Part shown: positions 8,923 through 18,530 of the stretch, in pieces
Position numbering within the stretch: position 1 is the stretch's first letter
Layout: each line of letters starts with the position of its first letter
Source: Halomonas halocynthiae DSM 14573
GTDB lineage: Bacteria; Pseudomonadota; Gammaproteobacteria; Pseudomonadales; Halomonadaceae
Direction of reading: 5' to 3'
Length of the DNA: 64,000 bases
Assembly (NCBI RefSeq): GCF_000425725.1
Contig: NZ_AUDZ01000015.1
Span: 62,001-126,000, forward strand
Notes under the pieces: model-generated
Seen by the model: the letters and a program-made list of their open reading frames with translations, nothing else
The model's database searches: none
What the model was told of the DNA's origin: nothing
Translations under genes and position numbers: made by a program

Positions 8923-9264
8923 ATGGCACAAGAGCTTGCTGCGCGTGTAAGGCAGGTGCTGGAAAAACAGCCTGTTGCTGAGCTGCCGCTGACCTATCGC
9001 CAGTTGGCGGAGCAACTGGCACTTGAGCCGCCGCGTACTATTCAGCGTGTCGCTCAGGCGCTTGAAGTGTTGATGCATGAAGATGCCGCAGCGGGGCGCC
9101 CATTTATTGCTGCGCTGGTGGTCAGCCAGCGCGGAGAAGGAGCGCCAGCCCCAGGTTTCTTTGAATTAGCTGTCGCTCTGGGGCGGTTGCCAGCTGAGCG
9201 AAACTTGCAGCTTAGTGCCTATCGCGATGAGTATCAGCGCGCGCTGAGCTCACGCAGTTTGTGA
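8923..9264 (+). CDS. Conserved hypothetical protein, possible winged-helix
   Basis: A 113-residue cytoplasmic protein without a family I can name. The first half reads like a helix-turn-helix (about residues 8-50, with LPLTYRQLAEQLAL and PRTIQRVAQALEVLM), followed by AGRPFIAALVVSQRGEGAPA and PGFFELAVALGRLP. Similar small proteins occur in other proteobacteria, as far as I recall. ATG start preceded by GGGGAG. Divergent from DUF3820/arfB. No catalytic motif is evident; DNA binding is only a suggestion from the N-terminal pattern. Confidence 0.65.
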   Translation: MAQELAARVRQVLEKQPVAELPLTYRQLAEQLALEPPRTIQRVAQALEVLMHEDAAAGRPFIAALVVSQRGEGAPAPGFFELAVALGRLPAERNLQLSAYRDEYQRALSSRSL

Positions 9265-9276
9265 CGACGCTTTCGT

Positions 9277-10047
9277 TTACCCCTCAACGCGTGCTTTTAG
9301 TGCTTCCAGGTAGGTCTGAATACGTGCTGCATTGGTTCCTAGGTCGCTCTTGCCCAATCGAGAGGCTGAACGAACATCGATGAGCACGCCTTGTGGGGCT
9401 TGCGTCAGACGAATGATGACGTCGTCTTTGAAACCGAACCAGCGGGTGCTGGCGGTCGCCTCGATTTGGTTAGCGTTCACACTGGCGATTTCCCATCCTT
9501 GTTCACGGGCTGTTATTTCCGCAGCGGATAATGCCTCGGTGACGGGTATATTCAGTATCAGAGAGTCCAGCTGCGGGTAGGCGCGTTTTTGCTGCCGAGC
9601 TGTTGCTTCTCCAGGGTAGTCCACCGCATTGGGTGCGGCGCGGCGAGCTGGTGCTAATGTCTCGAAAGCCGGCGGGTTGACAGTATCGGTGCTGATGTCA
9701 TGGATGGGCGGCACGCTACGCCCTATGTGTTGCATCTGGAGCGGTGTAGAGATTAGTGCCAAGGCGGCGGTAGCCGTCAGCAGGCTGGCGAGCATAATCC
9801 TCCAGCGTCGACATAGCAGTGCCACCAGCGAAGAAAGCATGGCAATAGCCGCGCCGCCTAGCGCTAGTTGTGCCCCACGACGCAGCAGAGAAAACGATTC
9901 GCCCAGTGAGAGCCAGCCCAGGCGATATGTCGGTCCAGAGCCGATAATCAGCATGGCGGCGAGTAGTAGGATAATCAGCGATAGCCATATCAGCCGGTTG
10001 GGCCAACGACCGCCGCGTGGGCGAGGCTTGTTGGAAAACGTCAGCAT
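9277..10047 (-). CDS. DUF1499 domain membrane protein
   Basis: A 256-residue protein: a basic N-terminus, three hydrophobic segments (about residues 18-36, 60-80 and 84-102), then a soluble DUF1499 domain from about residue 115 on (YPQLDSLILN, EITAREQGWEIASVN, TRWFGFKDDVIIRL, DVRSASRLGKSDLG). The RSASR-x-G-x-SDLG ending is the most recognisable family stretch. DUF1499 function is unknown; the architecture puts the domain on one face of the inner membrane. It stands alone, convergent with the small HTH-like gene 12 bp away. Confidence 0.85.
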   Translation of the reverse strand: MLTFSNKPRPRGGRWPNRLIWLSLIILLLAAMLIIGSGPTYRLGWLSLGESFSLLRRGAQLALGGAAIAMLSSLVALLCRRWRIMLASLLTATAALALISTPLQMQHIGRSVPPIHDISTDTVNPPAFETLAPARRAAPNAVDYPGEATARQQKRAYPQLDSLILNIPVTEALSAAEITAREQGWEIASVNANQIEATASTRWFGFKDDVIIRLTQAPQGVLIDVRSASRLGKSDLGTNAARIQTYLEALKARVEG

Positions 10048-10127
10048 CTTGGCTCCGGTTGCTTGAAACGTCGATGCTGACAGCCTAACGCGTTATTGAT
10101 GGCTTATGTAACCGCCCAGCACCGATG

Positions 10128-10445
10128 TTAGTGACTCGATGGTCTTCGGCTGAAGTGCAGTGGTGGGCGGTATCGGTTGTTGTGAGGGCTGTTATCTGGC
10201 GCGCGTTCCGGTGCAGGTCGCACATGCCAGCCACGATGCGTTGCCCAGCTTTTCAGTTTGCGCAGATCAAGCAGCGGAAACTCGGGTGCGTAGGGGTTGG
10301 GCGCAGACGAGGGGAAGGCGTTGGCGACATGGGGGTAGTAGGCGAGTGCTGCCTCTCCACCATGAGCGGCCAGCGCCTGGTCCAGGGCTGACTGCCAAGC
10401 TAGGGCTTCGCGCTGTCGTGTGCCGTTTTCATGGGTTGCATGCAT
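10128..10445 (-). CDS. Small hypothetical protein downstream of nrdB
   Basis: A 105-residue reading frame 29 nt after nrdB on the same strand, preceded by GAGG 8 nt from the ATG. I do not recognise the family. It is hydrophilic, with an N-terminal helix (REALAWQSALDQALAAHGG), a central PEFPLLDLRKLKSWATHRGWHVR segment and a basic Pro/Ser/His-rich tail that looks disordered. No signal peptide or membrane helix. Its place suggests cotranscription with nrdAB, but the coding call rests on context and the ribosome binding site; an opposite-strand frame of similar length also exists and looks less protein-like. Confidence 0.55.
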   Translation of the reverse strand: MHATHENGTRQREALAWQSALDQALAAHGGEAALAYYPHVANAFPSSAPNPYAPEFPLLDLRKLKSWATHRGWHVRPAPERAPDNSPHNNRYRPPLHFSRRPSSH

Positions 10446-10474
10446 CGGATTGCCCTCTTTTCAATTCGTATTGA

Positions 10475-11725
<1,251 letters not shown>

Positions 11726-11788
11726 GATGTTCCCCTTGCCTGTTATCTCAAGCGTGTTGCAATAATGTGCTGTTGGTGTTCGCTATCG

Positions 11789-14653
11789 TTACTGGCAGGC
11801 TTCGCAGCCTAGTTCGTCAATTTCGCCAGCCGAAGGCGGGCGTTGGCCGCCTTTGCCGGTTAGGAAATCATCGATACCGCGCGGCGCTTGCTGAGGCTCC
11901 GGCGACGCATTACTTACCGCGTTGAGGTTGCCACGTTCGACGGTGGATTTTTCCACCGAGGTGGCGCCCAGAGCGCGCAGGTAGTAAGTGGTTTTGAGGC
12001 CGCGATACCACGCCATCCGATAGGTCACGTCGAGCTTTTTGCCTGAAACGCCCTGAATATAGAGGTTCAGCGACTGCGCTTGATCGATCCATTTTTGACG
12101 CCGTGACGCCGCTTCGACCAGCCACTTGGGTTCCACTTCAAACGCCGTGGCGTACTTGGCCTTAAGGTCGTCTGGAATACGCTCGATGGGTTGCGCGGAG
12201 CCATCATAGTATTTGAGGTCGTTGATCATGACGGAGTCCCACAGATCGCGCGCTTTAAGGTCGTTGACCAAAGCAGCATTGACCACGGTGAACTCGCCAG
12301 AGAGGTTCGATTTGACGAACAGGTTCTGGTAGGTCGGCTCAATGGACTGAGAAACGCCGCAAATATTTGAGATGGTCGCCGTCGGAGCGATAGCCATCAC
12401 GTTAGAGTTGCGCATGCCCTGGGCCACAACTTTGTCGCGTAGTCGCATCCAATCTTGCGTTGATGAGGTGTCGACCTCGATATAATTTTCACCACGTTCT
12501 TGAACCAGCTTGTCGATGGAGTCGATAGGCAAAATGCCCTGGCTCCACAGTGAGCCCTCAAAGCTCTCGTAGTGTCCGCGTTCGGCCGCTAAGTCGCTGG
12601 ATGCTTCGATAGCGTGGTAGCTGACCAGCTCCATGGAGGTATCGGCGAAAGCAACGGCTTCCTCGGACGCGTAGGAGATGTCCTGGGCATAAAGCGCGTC
12701 CTGGAAGCCCATGATGCCAAGCCCCACCGGACGGTGTTTGAGGTTGGAGTTCTTGGCTTGAGGTACGGCGTAATAATTAATGTCGATGACGTTATCGAGC
12801 ATTCGCACGGCCGTTTTAACGGTTTTCTTCAACTTGTCGTTATCGAGTTGTCCATTGACCATGTGGCTCGCTAAGTTGACGGATCCCAAGTTACAAACGG
12901 CGATTTCATCGACGCTGGTGTTCAGGGTGATTTCGGTACACAGGTTGGAAGAGTGCACCACGCCAGCGTGCTGCTGCGGGCTACGCAAGTTGCATGGGTC
13001 TTTGAAGGTAATCCATGGGTGGCCTGTCTCGAACAGCATCGACAGCATTTTGCGCCACATGTCTTTGGCTTTGAGCCGTTTGAACAGCGTGATCTGCCCG
13101 TTTTCGGTCATTGCCTCGTATTCCTGGTAGCGCTTCTCGAAAGCAGCGCCGTACAGGTCGTGCAAATCTGGGCAGGTGGAGGGCGAGAACAGCGTCCAGT
13201 CACCATCGTCAAAAACGCGCTTCATGAACAGGTCGGGCACCCAGTTGGCAGTGTTCATGTCGTGAGTCCGTCGGCGATCATCACCGGTGTTCTTGCGCAG
13301 CTCCAGGAACTCTTCAATATCCAGGTGCCAGGTTTCTAGGTAAGCACAGACGGCCCCCTTACGCTTGCCGCCTTGGTTAACGGCAACAGCAGTATCGTTG
13401 ACCACTTTGAGAAAGGGCACAACACCTTGGGACTTGCCGTTGGTGCCTTTGATCCAGGAGCCGAGAGCCCGCACTGGCGTCCAGTCATTACCCAGGCCTC
13501 CGGCCCATTTAGACAGCAGAGCGTTATCACGAAGGGCGCTGTAAATACCATCCAGGGCATCGGGTACGGTGGTGAGGTAGCAGCTGGAGAGCTGGCTGCG
13601 TACGGTGCCCGCATTGAACAGCGTTGGCGTGGAGGCCATGTAGTCGAAGTTCGAAAGGAGCTCGTAAAACTCAATAGCGCGAGCTTCGCGGTCGTCCTCG
13701 TTGAGAGCGAGCCCCATGGCGACGCGCATGAACATGACCTGAGGCAACTCGTAGCGCACGTCGTCACGATGAATGAAGTAGCGGTCGTAGAGGGTCTGCA
13801 GGCTCAGGTAAGTAAATTGGCCATCACGGGTATGATCCAGCGCATCGCCTAGGCGCTCAAGGTCAAACTCAGCTAGGCGCGGGTCCAGTTGATCAAACTC
13901 GATGCCCTGTGCCACATAGGCGTGGAATGCTGGCTTATAGAGGTCAGCCATTTCATGGTAGGTGGCTTCTTCGGCAATGCCGAGAAACGACAGAGCTTCA
14001 CGACGCAGGCTGTCCTGCAGTAAGCGTGCGGTGACGTAGGTGTAGTTGGGCTCTTTTTCTACCAACGTGCGGGCGGTCATCATCAGCGCTTGGGAAACGC
14101 CATCTACGCTTACGCCGTCGTAAAGGTTTTTCAGCGAATCGTCGACAATCTTGCCAGGCTTGACGGCTTCGAGTCCTTCGCAAGCCTCAATCACTAGTGT
14201 TTCAATGCGCCCTAAATCTAACGGACGAGTGCTACCGTCCGGAGCAGAGACGTTGAGTGACGGGTGCGGCTTGGCAATATCGTCTTTGGCGCTGCGGGCA
14301 TTGGACTGAGCCTCACGATAGAGAACGTAGGCGCGAGCGACCTTTTGCTCTCCTGCGCGCATCAAGGCCAGCTCAACTTGGTCCTGGATGTCCTCGATAT
14401 GAACGGTTCCTCCGTCCGGCAGGCGACGTTGGAACGCGTTGGCGATACTCTCTGAAGCGCTGGCAACGAAGTCTCGCACACGTGAGGAGCCTGATACATC
14501 ATCACCCTCTACGGCAATAAACGCCTTGCTCATCGCCACGGCGATTTTGCTGGTATCGAATGGGGCAACGTCGCCAGTACGTTTGATAACCCGTAGCGTT
14601 TGAGGGGCAGTGACAGAGACCGAAGCCTGTTCTGAGGGTGTCGTAATACTCAT
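11789..14653 (-). CDS. nrdA: Ribonucleoside-diphosphate reductase class Ia, alpha subunit
   Basis: Catalytic R1 subunit, 954 residues, far longer than E. coli NrdA (761) but typical of the Pseudomonas-type enzyme. The extra length is N-terminal: two successive ATP-cone-like modules (about residues 20-115 and 130-220) for allosteric activity control, only the first of which need bind nucleotide. Active-site elements are QLSSCYLT, SSNLCTEITLN (thiyl radical Cys), VCNLGSVNLA, and a C-terminal pair in LGCEACQ that relays electrons from thioredoxin or glutaredoxin. First gene of nrdA-nrdB; a tandem NrdR box lies 85-131 bp upstream. Confidence 0.97.
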   Translation of the reverse strand: MSITTPSEQASVSVTAPQTLRVIKRTGDVAPFDTSKIAVAMSKAFIAVEGDDVSGSSRVRDFVASASESIANAFQRRLPDGGTVHIEDIQDQVELALMRAGEQKVARAYVLYREAQSNARSAKDDIAKPHPSLNVSAPDGSTRPLDLGRIETLVIEACEGLEAVKPGKIVDDSLKNLYDGVSVDGVSQALMMTARTLVEKEPNYTYVTARLLQDSLRREALSFLGIAEEATYHEMADLYKPAFHAYVAQGIEFDQLDPRLAEFDLERLGDALDHTRDGQFTYLSLQTLYDRYFIHRDDVRYELPQVMFMRVAMGLALNEDDREARAIEFYELLSNFDYMASTPTLFNAGTVRSQLSSCYLTTVPDALDGIYSALRDNALLSKWAGGLGNDWTPVRALGSWIKGTNGKSQGVVPFLKVVNDTAVAVNQGGKRKGAVCAYLETWHLDIEEFLELRKNTGDDRRRTHDMNTANWVPDLFMKRVFDDGDWTLFSPSTCPDLHDLYGAAFEKRYQEYEAMTENGQITLFKRLKAKDMWRKMLSMLFETGHPWITFKDPCNLRSPQQHAGVVHSSNLCTEITLNTSVDEIAVCNLGSVNLASHMVNGQLDNDKLKKTVKTAVRMLDNVIDINYYAVPQAKNSNLKHRPVGLGIMGFQDALYAQDISYASEEAVAFADTSMELVSYHAIEASSDLAAERGHYESFEGSLWSQGILPIDSIDKLVQERGENYIEVDTSSTQDWMRLRDKVVAQGMRNSNVMAIAPTATISNICGVSQSIEPTYQNLFVKSNLSGEFTVVNAALVNDLKARDLWDSVMINDLKYYDGSAQPIERIPDDLKAKYATAFEVEPKWLVEAASRRQKWIDQAQSLNLYIQGVSGKKLDVTYRMAWYRGLKTTYYLRALGATSVEKSTVERGNLNAVSNASPEPQQAPRGIDDFLTGKGGQRPPSAGEIDELGCEACQ

Positions 14654-14737
14654 AGCGCCGATGAGGTCCTCTGGATAGTTGGTCTGGCTGTGTGTGGTAG
14701 GCAGACAGTGGTTGACAGTTTTCTTTTAGCTTGCTAG

Positions 14738-14784
14738 ACACTATATATGGTGCTAGCTGCTCTATAGGGCACAAGATAGTGTGT
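14738..14784 (-). promoter_or_regulatory. Tandem NrdR boxes upstream of nrdA
   Basis: Two 16-bp sites: ACACTATATATGGTGC at 14738 and GCACAAGATAGTGTGT at 14769. Both fit the published NrdR consensus (acaCwAtATaTwGtgt) well, and their 31-bp start-to-start spacing equals the three-helical-turn spacing typical of functional NrdR box pairs. NrdR represses RNR genes when dATP is high. The proximal box covers an AT-rich stretch that could be the nrdA -10 region. Confidence 0.85.
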
Positions 14785-14987
14785 TTTTTTGTATGATTCA
14801 AGTGTTGCTGGGTTTGATGCTTTGTGTGCGAGGTACAGGCCGTCATCGCTTGGTTTGGGCCCGTATTGCGAGGGTAGGTGTTGGGGTTTACTGCTGCGTT
14901 TGGCGTCCCCATGTGACAGAATGAGTCGGCAAAATGACTTTCTCTGCTAACAAAACAGCAGAAAAAGGGACAAAGTACTGAGTCGTG

Positions 14988-15017
14988 TTGGAGGTCGTTA
15001 TTTTTGATGGCTAATAT
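14988..15017 (+). promoter_or_regulatory. Candidate promoter of the repeat lipoprotein gene
   Basis: TTGGAG (14988-14993), an 18-bp spacer and TAATAT (15012-15017) lie about 47 bp before the start codon. Reasonable sigma70-like match, not unique. Confidence 0.4.
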
Positions 15018-15063
15018 GGCTCGACAAACTTCGCAAGACCTCACGTGTTAACAGGGAGATCAC

Positions 15064-15645
15064 ATGAAAAAGAATGTATTGCGCAGCCTTGGGCTTGCAC
15101 TGCTGATCGGGACGACGTCATTCGCCCTTGTTGCTTGTGACAGCAAGGACGCTGACGATTCTGCTAAGTCTGTTGAAAAGAAAGCTGACGACGTTGTGGA
15201 AGACACAAAAGCGGTGGCAGACGCGACTGGCGATAAGCTGGAAGATGCGGGGGATAGTGTTAAACAGGACGCTGAAGAGACGGCTGATACGGCAGCACAG
15301 AAAACGGAAGAAACTGCTGAGGCAACCGAAGACGCAGCGGCAACGGCGGGTGATAAGCTGAAAGACGCCGGTGACAGTGCTAAGCGCGCCGCTGAAGAGA
15401 CGGCTGATGCCGCTGGCGAGAAAGCCGAGGAAGCTGCTGAGGCGACCAAAAATGCGGCAGAAGCGGCGGGTGATAAGCTGAAAGACGCTGGTGATAGTGC
15501 TAAGCACGCCGCTGAAGATGCGGCTGATGCCGTTGGCGAGAAAGCCGAGGAAGCTGCTGAGGCGACCAAAAATGCGGCAGAAGCGGCTGGCGATAAGATG
15601 AAAGATGCTGGCGATAAGATGAAAGCAGACGCTGAAGACCTGTAA
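15064..15645 (+). CDS. Lipoprotein with three 40-residue LEA/apolipoprotein-like repeats
   Basis: A 193-residue protein starting with a lipoprotein signal (MKKNVLRS, hydrophobic core, lipobox LVAC with Cys25). Residue +2 after the Cys is Asp, which in enterobacteria causes retention in the inner membrane. The mature part is almost only Ala, Lys, Glu, Asp, Gly and Thr. It consists of three consecutive 40-residue repeats from residue 56 (GDKLKDAGDSAKRAAEETAD ...) and a shortened fourth, giving an 11-mer-like amphipathic helix pattern reminiscent of group 3 LEA proteins or apolipoproteins. A periplasmic membrane- or protein-protecting role under salt or drying stress is inference. ATG with GGGAG upstream; single-gene unit ended by a strong terminator. 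Confidence 0.85.
   Translation: MKKNVLRSLGLALLIGTTSFALVACDSKDADDSAKSVEKKADDVVEDTKAVADATGDKLEDAGDSVKQDAEETADTAAQKTEETAEATEDAAATAGDKLKDAGDSAKRAAEETADAAGEKAEEAAEATKNAAEAAGDKLKDAGDSAKHAAEDAADAVGEKAEEAAEATKNAAEAAGDKMKDAGDKMKADAEDL
15229..15642 (+). repeat. In-frame 120-bp tandem repeats inside the lipoprotein gene
   Basis: Units at 15229-15348, 15349-15468 and 15469-15588 plus a partial unit at 15589-15642, each opening with a GDK codon triplet. Units two and three are nearly identical at the nucleotide level over most of their length, so recent duplication and copy-number change are likely. Confidence 0.9.
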
Positions 15646-15703
15646 GTCTAAGGTCACGCTGCGAGGTGGTTAACTACTAGCTGTGCCAGCGTGTTAGATG
15701 CGT

Positions 15704-15740
15704 AAAGGGCCGAGATGCTGTGTATCTCGGCCCTTTGTTT
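15704..15740 (+). terminator. Intrinsic terminator after the repeat lipoprotein gene
   Basis: Perfect 13-bp stem (15704-15716 AAAGGGCCGAGAT with 15724-15736) and 7-nt loop, followed by TTTGTTTTG. The A-run on the other side would also allow termination of sbcB from the opposite strand. Confidence 0.9.
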
Positions 15741-15804
15741 TGCTGGTATTTTGTGTTTGTGGTCTCGTTGAGCGAGACCTGCATTAATGGCAATGGCAGC
15801 GTGT

Positions 15805-17292
15805 TTAATCAAACGCCTGAGAAGGCAGAATGGACTCGACATACATGACCAGTTCTTCCAACACTTGGCGCTGGGAGTCTGTCAGCTCCTGGTGCCCAAG
15901 CTGCTCAATTTCACGACCGAAGTCTGATAACGTAAACCCTGCCACTTGGCTATCGCGTAGGCGCTCCCAGCGCCAGTTTTCCCAGCGTTCTTTTTCGTCG
16001 CCTTCTAAGGTTTCCGGGTAGCTTCGAGCGCGGAATCGAAACAGCATCTCCTCAAGACGCGGGTCCTGAAAAGAGAACGTTGCGCCGACGAGATCCCAGG
16101 GGGCACTGGCCCGTACGCGCTCCATTTGGGCGCGATCAGATGGCGAGAAGAAATTGCCACTGTACAGCATGAGGTCAGGGTCGCGTGGTGGCTCGGGGTA
16201 AGGCTTGGAGAATACGTCTTTAACACGCTCAGTAATTTCGGGGGCTGCTCTGAGCGCTTTCCAGTGCTTGCGTCCTGCTTCAAGGTCGAGTGCCATCTGC
16301 TCAACGATACGGCCATAGTCGCCGGCTCTCTCACCGTCGACATCTTTCAGAAAGGCCACTGGCATGACAATTGGGCACTTGTTGATATGAATGACTTTGA
16401 GTGGGATGCGCGATTCGCCCTCGGCCAGTTCGTCGTTGCTGATGAAAACACGTTGTTGAATCTGTTCGGCTGACAGCTCAAGCATGGGCTGTGGGTCGAC
16501 CGATAAGTCATAGACAATCACGCCGTTGCTATTCGTGGGGTGTTTAGCGAGCGGCATGACAAGAGCGGCACAATTACGGCTAGCCGGGTAGCGGCGTGAA
16601 ACATGCAGTACGGGAACTTGTGCGGTTATGTCCAGCAACTCGGCAATCTGACGCTTACCGCGCTGGTTTAGCAGGTGGCTGAATAATCTGGGATTAGCCG
16701 TTTTTAGGCGACGTGCCAGCGCAATGGTGGCGCGTACGTCGGCAACGGCATCATGTGCGCCTTCATGGGCAATACCGTTAGCTTGAGTTAACTCTTCAAG
16801 CCGAAAGCTGGGTGAGCCATCTTCACGCCGCGGCCACTCTATCCCCTCGGGGCGTAGCGCATGAAAGGCGCGGACTACGTCTATCAGGTCCCAGCGTGAA
16901 TTACCGTTTTGCCATTCTCGGGCGTAAGGGTCGATCAAGTTGCGGTAGAACAGGTGGCGGCTGACTTCATCGTCAAACCGCAAGCTGTTATAGCCCACCG
17001 AGCAAGTGCCAGGTTGGCTCATTTCTTCGCAAATGCGGTTAGCAAATTCTGCCTCTGGTATCCCACGGTGCAGGGCTCTTTGCGGTGTAATTCCTGTGAC
17101 TAGGCAAGCCTGTGGGTGTGGCAGAAAGTCATCTGATGGGCGACAGAACAACTCTACCGGCTCGCTGATCTCGTTGAGTTCAGCGTCGGTACGAATGGCA
17201 GCAAACTGAACGGGGCGGTCACGCTGCGTATCGATCCCAAAGGTTTCATAGTCATGCCAGAGAAAAGACACTGGCTTGGTTGGCGGTGCCAT
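15805..17292 (-). CDS. sbcB: Exodeoxyribonuclease I
   Basis: Single-strand-specific 3'-to-5' DNA exonuclease used in recombination and mismatch repair. The DEDDh nuclease domain begins with HDYETFG (catalytic Asp14 and Glu16) and ends with EGAHDAVADVRAT (catalytic His and Asp near residues 180-190), followed by the SH3-like and helical ExoI domains. 495 residues against 475 in E. coli. Complete, ATG start. On the same strand as minCDE but separated from minE by 86 nt containing two hairpins, so it may be transcribed separately or by read-through. Confidence 0.95.
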   Translation of the reverse strand: MAPPTKPVSFLWHDYETFGIDTQRDRPVQFAAIRTDAELNEISEPVELFCRPSDDFLPHPQACLVTGITPQRALHRGIPEAEFANRICEEMSQPGTCSVGYNSLRFDDEVSRHLFYRNLIDPYAREWQNGNSRWDLIDVVRAFHALRPEGIEWPRREDGSPSFRLEELTQANGIAHEGAHDAVADVRATIALARRLKTANPRLFSHLLNQRGKRQIAELLDITAQVPVLHVSRRYPASRNCAALVMPLAKHPTNSNGVIVYDLSVDPQPMLELSAEQIQQRVFISNDELAEGESRIPLKVIHINKCPIVMPVAFLKDVDGERAGDYGRIVEQMALDLEAGRKHWKALRAAPEITERVKDVFSKPYPEPPRDPDLMLYSGNFFSPSDRAQMERVRASAPWDLVGATFSFQDPRLEEMLFRFRARSYPETLEGDEKERWENWRWERLRDSQVAGFTLSDFGREIEQLGHQELTDSQRQVLEELVMYVESILPSQAFD

Positions 17293-17350
17293 ACGCGAGA
17301 CCCCTGCTCAGGCGAAAACAAAAGACTTGGCCACGCTGTTGGGCGTGGTG

Positions 17351-17372
17351 CCTGGCGAGTAGGCTCGCCAGG
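17351..17372. other. Hairpin between minE and sbcB
   Basis: Perfect 9-bp stem CCTGGCGAG / CTCGCCAGG with a 4-nt loop; a smaller hairpin (CCACG/CGTGG, about 17330-17347) follows. No T-run on the minE side, so RNA stabilisation or processing is as likely as termination. Confidence 0.4.
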
Positions 17373-17378
17373 TTGGTT

Positions 17379-17630
17379 TCAGGTGCGTGGCAGTGTGACG
17401 TTCAGCTCAAGTACGGAGCAGTTGTCTTCGCTGTCCATGCTGATGTTTACCGCATCGTCATCAATCTGAACATAGCGGCGGATAACCTCAAGCAGCTCGC
17501 GTTCGAGCATGGGCATGTAGTCAGGCTGGCCACGTTGACTGCGTTGGTGAGCCACAATAATTTGCAAGCGTTCCTTGGCCACCGTGGCAGTGTTTTTGCG
17601 TTCACGTTTTAGGAAATCGAGTAGTTTCAT
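17379..17630 (-). CDS. minE: Cell division topological specificity factor MinE
   Basis: An 83-residue protein that drives MinD off the membrane and so produces the pole-to-pole Min oscillation. The N-terminal amphipathic membrane/MinD-binding segment (MKLLDFLKRERKNTATVAKERLQ) and the anti-MinCD helix (RLQIIVAHQR) are clear, with the dimerisation beta domain after residue 35. Length is usual. The start codon overlaps the minD stop by 4 nt (ATGA), indicating translational coupling. Confidence 0.96.
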   Translation of the reverse strand: MKLLDFLKRERKNTATVAKERLQIIVAHQRSQRGQPDYMPMLERELLEVIRRYVQIDDDAVNISMDSEDNCSVLELNVTLPRT

Positions 17631-18454
17631 CGACGGGTTCCTCCAAACATACGGCTTAACAGGCCCTTTTTCTGGCCGCCATACAGTCGCAGCGGTAAGT
17701 CTTCGCCAAGCAGCCGAGAAACCGCATCGGTATAGGCAAGACCCGCGTCGCTGTCGCTGTCATGTGTGACCGGTACGCCTTGGTTAGATGCGCGCAGTAC
17801 CGCTTCCGACTCAGGGATGACGCCAATCAGGTCAATAGCCAGAATCTCGCGGATGTCGTCGAGGTTCAGCATGTCGCCGCTATCTACCCTGCTGGGGTTG
17901 TAGCGCGTTACCATCAAGTGTTCCTTGATCGGCTCTTCGTTCTGCTCGGCACGTCGTGTTTTGGATGCCAGCAGGCCGAGCATGCGGTCAGAGTCGCGTA
18001 CTGAGGAGACCTCGGGGTTGGTGACTACGATAGCTTCGTCGGCAAAGTACATGGCCAGCTGAGCGCCGCGTTCTATCCCGGCGGGTGAGTCGCAGATAAT
18101 GAAGTCGAAATCTTCACTTAGCGCTTTGAAAATCTGCTCAACGCCTTCATTGGTCAGAGCGTCTTTATCGCGGGTCTGTGACGCAGGAAGAATATGTAAG
18201 TTATCTACGCGTTTGTCACGGATCAGGGCTTGATTTAGACCAGCTTCACCCTGGATGACATTGACGAGGTCGTAGACAACACGACGTTCGCAACCCATGA
18301 TCAGGTCAAGATTACGCAACCCTACATCGAAGTCGATAACCACAGTTTTTTGACCGCGAAGCGCCAGCCCTGTGGCGATTGCAGCTGCGCTGGTTGTTTT
18401 TCCGACGCCTCCTTTGCCGGAGGTCACAACGATGATTTTGGCCAAGTGTCGCAT
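17627..18454 (-). CDS. minD: Septum site-determining ATPase MinD
   Basis: A 275-residue ParA/MinD ATPase that binds the membrane as an ATP dimer and recruits MinC. The deviant Walker A GKGGVGKTT lies at residues 13-21, switch residues in FDVGLRNLDLIMG and the Walker B FIICDSPAGIE follow. The C-terminus GLLSRMFGG is the amphipathic membrane-targeting helix. Middle gene of minCDE; 76 nt after minC and overlapping minE. ATG start. Confidence 0.97.
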   Translation of the reverse strand: MRHLAKIIVVTSGKGGVGKTTSAAAIATGLALRGQKTVVIDFDVGLRNLDLIMGCERRVVYDLVNVIQGEAGLNQALIRDKRVDNLHILPASQTRDKDALTNEGVEQIFKALSEDFDFIICDSPAGIERGAQLAMYFADEAIVVTNPEVSSVRDSDRMLGLLASKTRRAEQNEEPIKEHLMVTRYNPSRVDSGDMLNLDDIREILAIDLIGVIPESEAVLRASNQGVPVTHDSDSDAGLAYTDAVSRLLGEDLPLRLYGGQKKGLLSRMFGGTRR

Positions 18455-18530
18455 CCTTTTCTTGGTGTCTGGGTGCAGGTTAAAGCGTTATGCCCTAGCT
18501 GCATTATTTGGGTGAATCGGTCTGTTTCCT

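Larger units (their letters stand above)
14654..15063. other. 410-bp divergent intergenic region between nrdA and the repeat lipoprotein gene
   Basis: No credible coding frame. It holds the NrdR box pair for nrdA near its left part and a plausible promoter for the lipoprotein gene near its right end. The middle (about 14800-14980) is relatively A/T-rich with a run of seven T at 14784-14790 and shows nothing else I can name. Confidence 0.6.

Noticed and set aside
10160..10474. 104-codon plus-strand frame opposite the small nrd-operon gene
   Set aside because: Low-complexity Arg/Cys/Trp-rich sequence without ribosome binding site; the minus-strand frame fits operon spacing better.
15229..15642. 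Regular 120-bp repeats resembling an array
   Set aside because: Not CRISPR: units are contiguous without spacers, stay in frame and encode a repeat protein.
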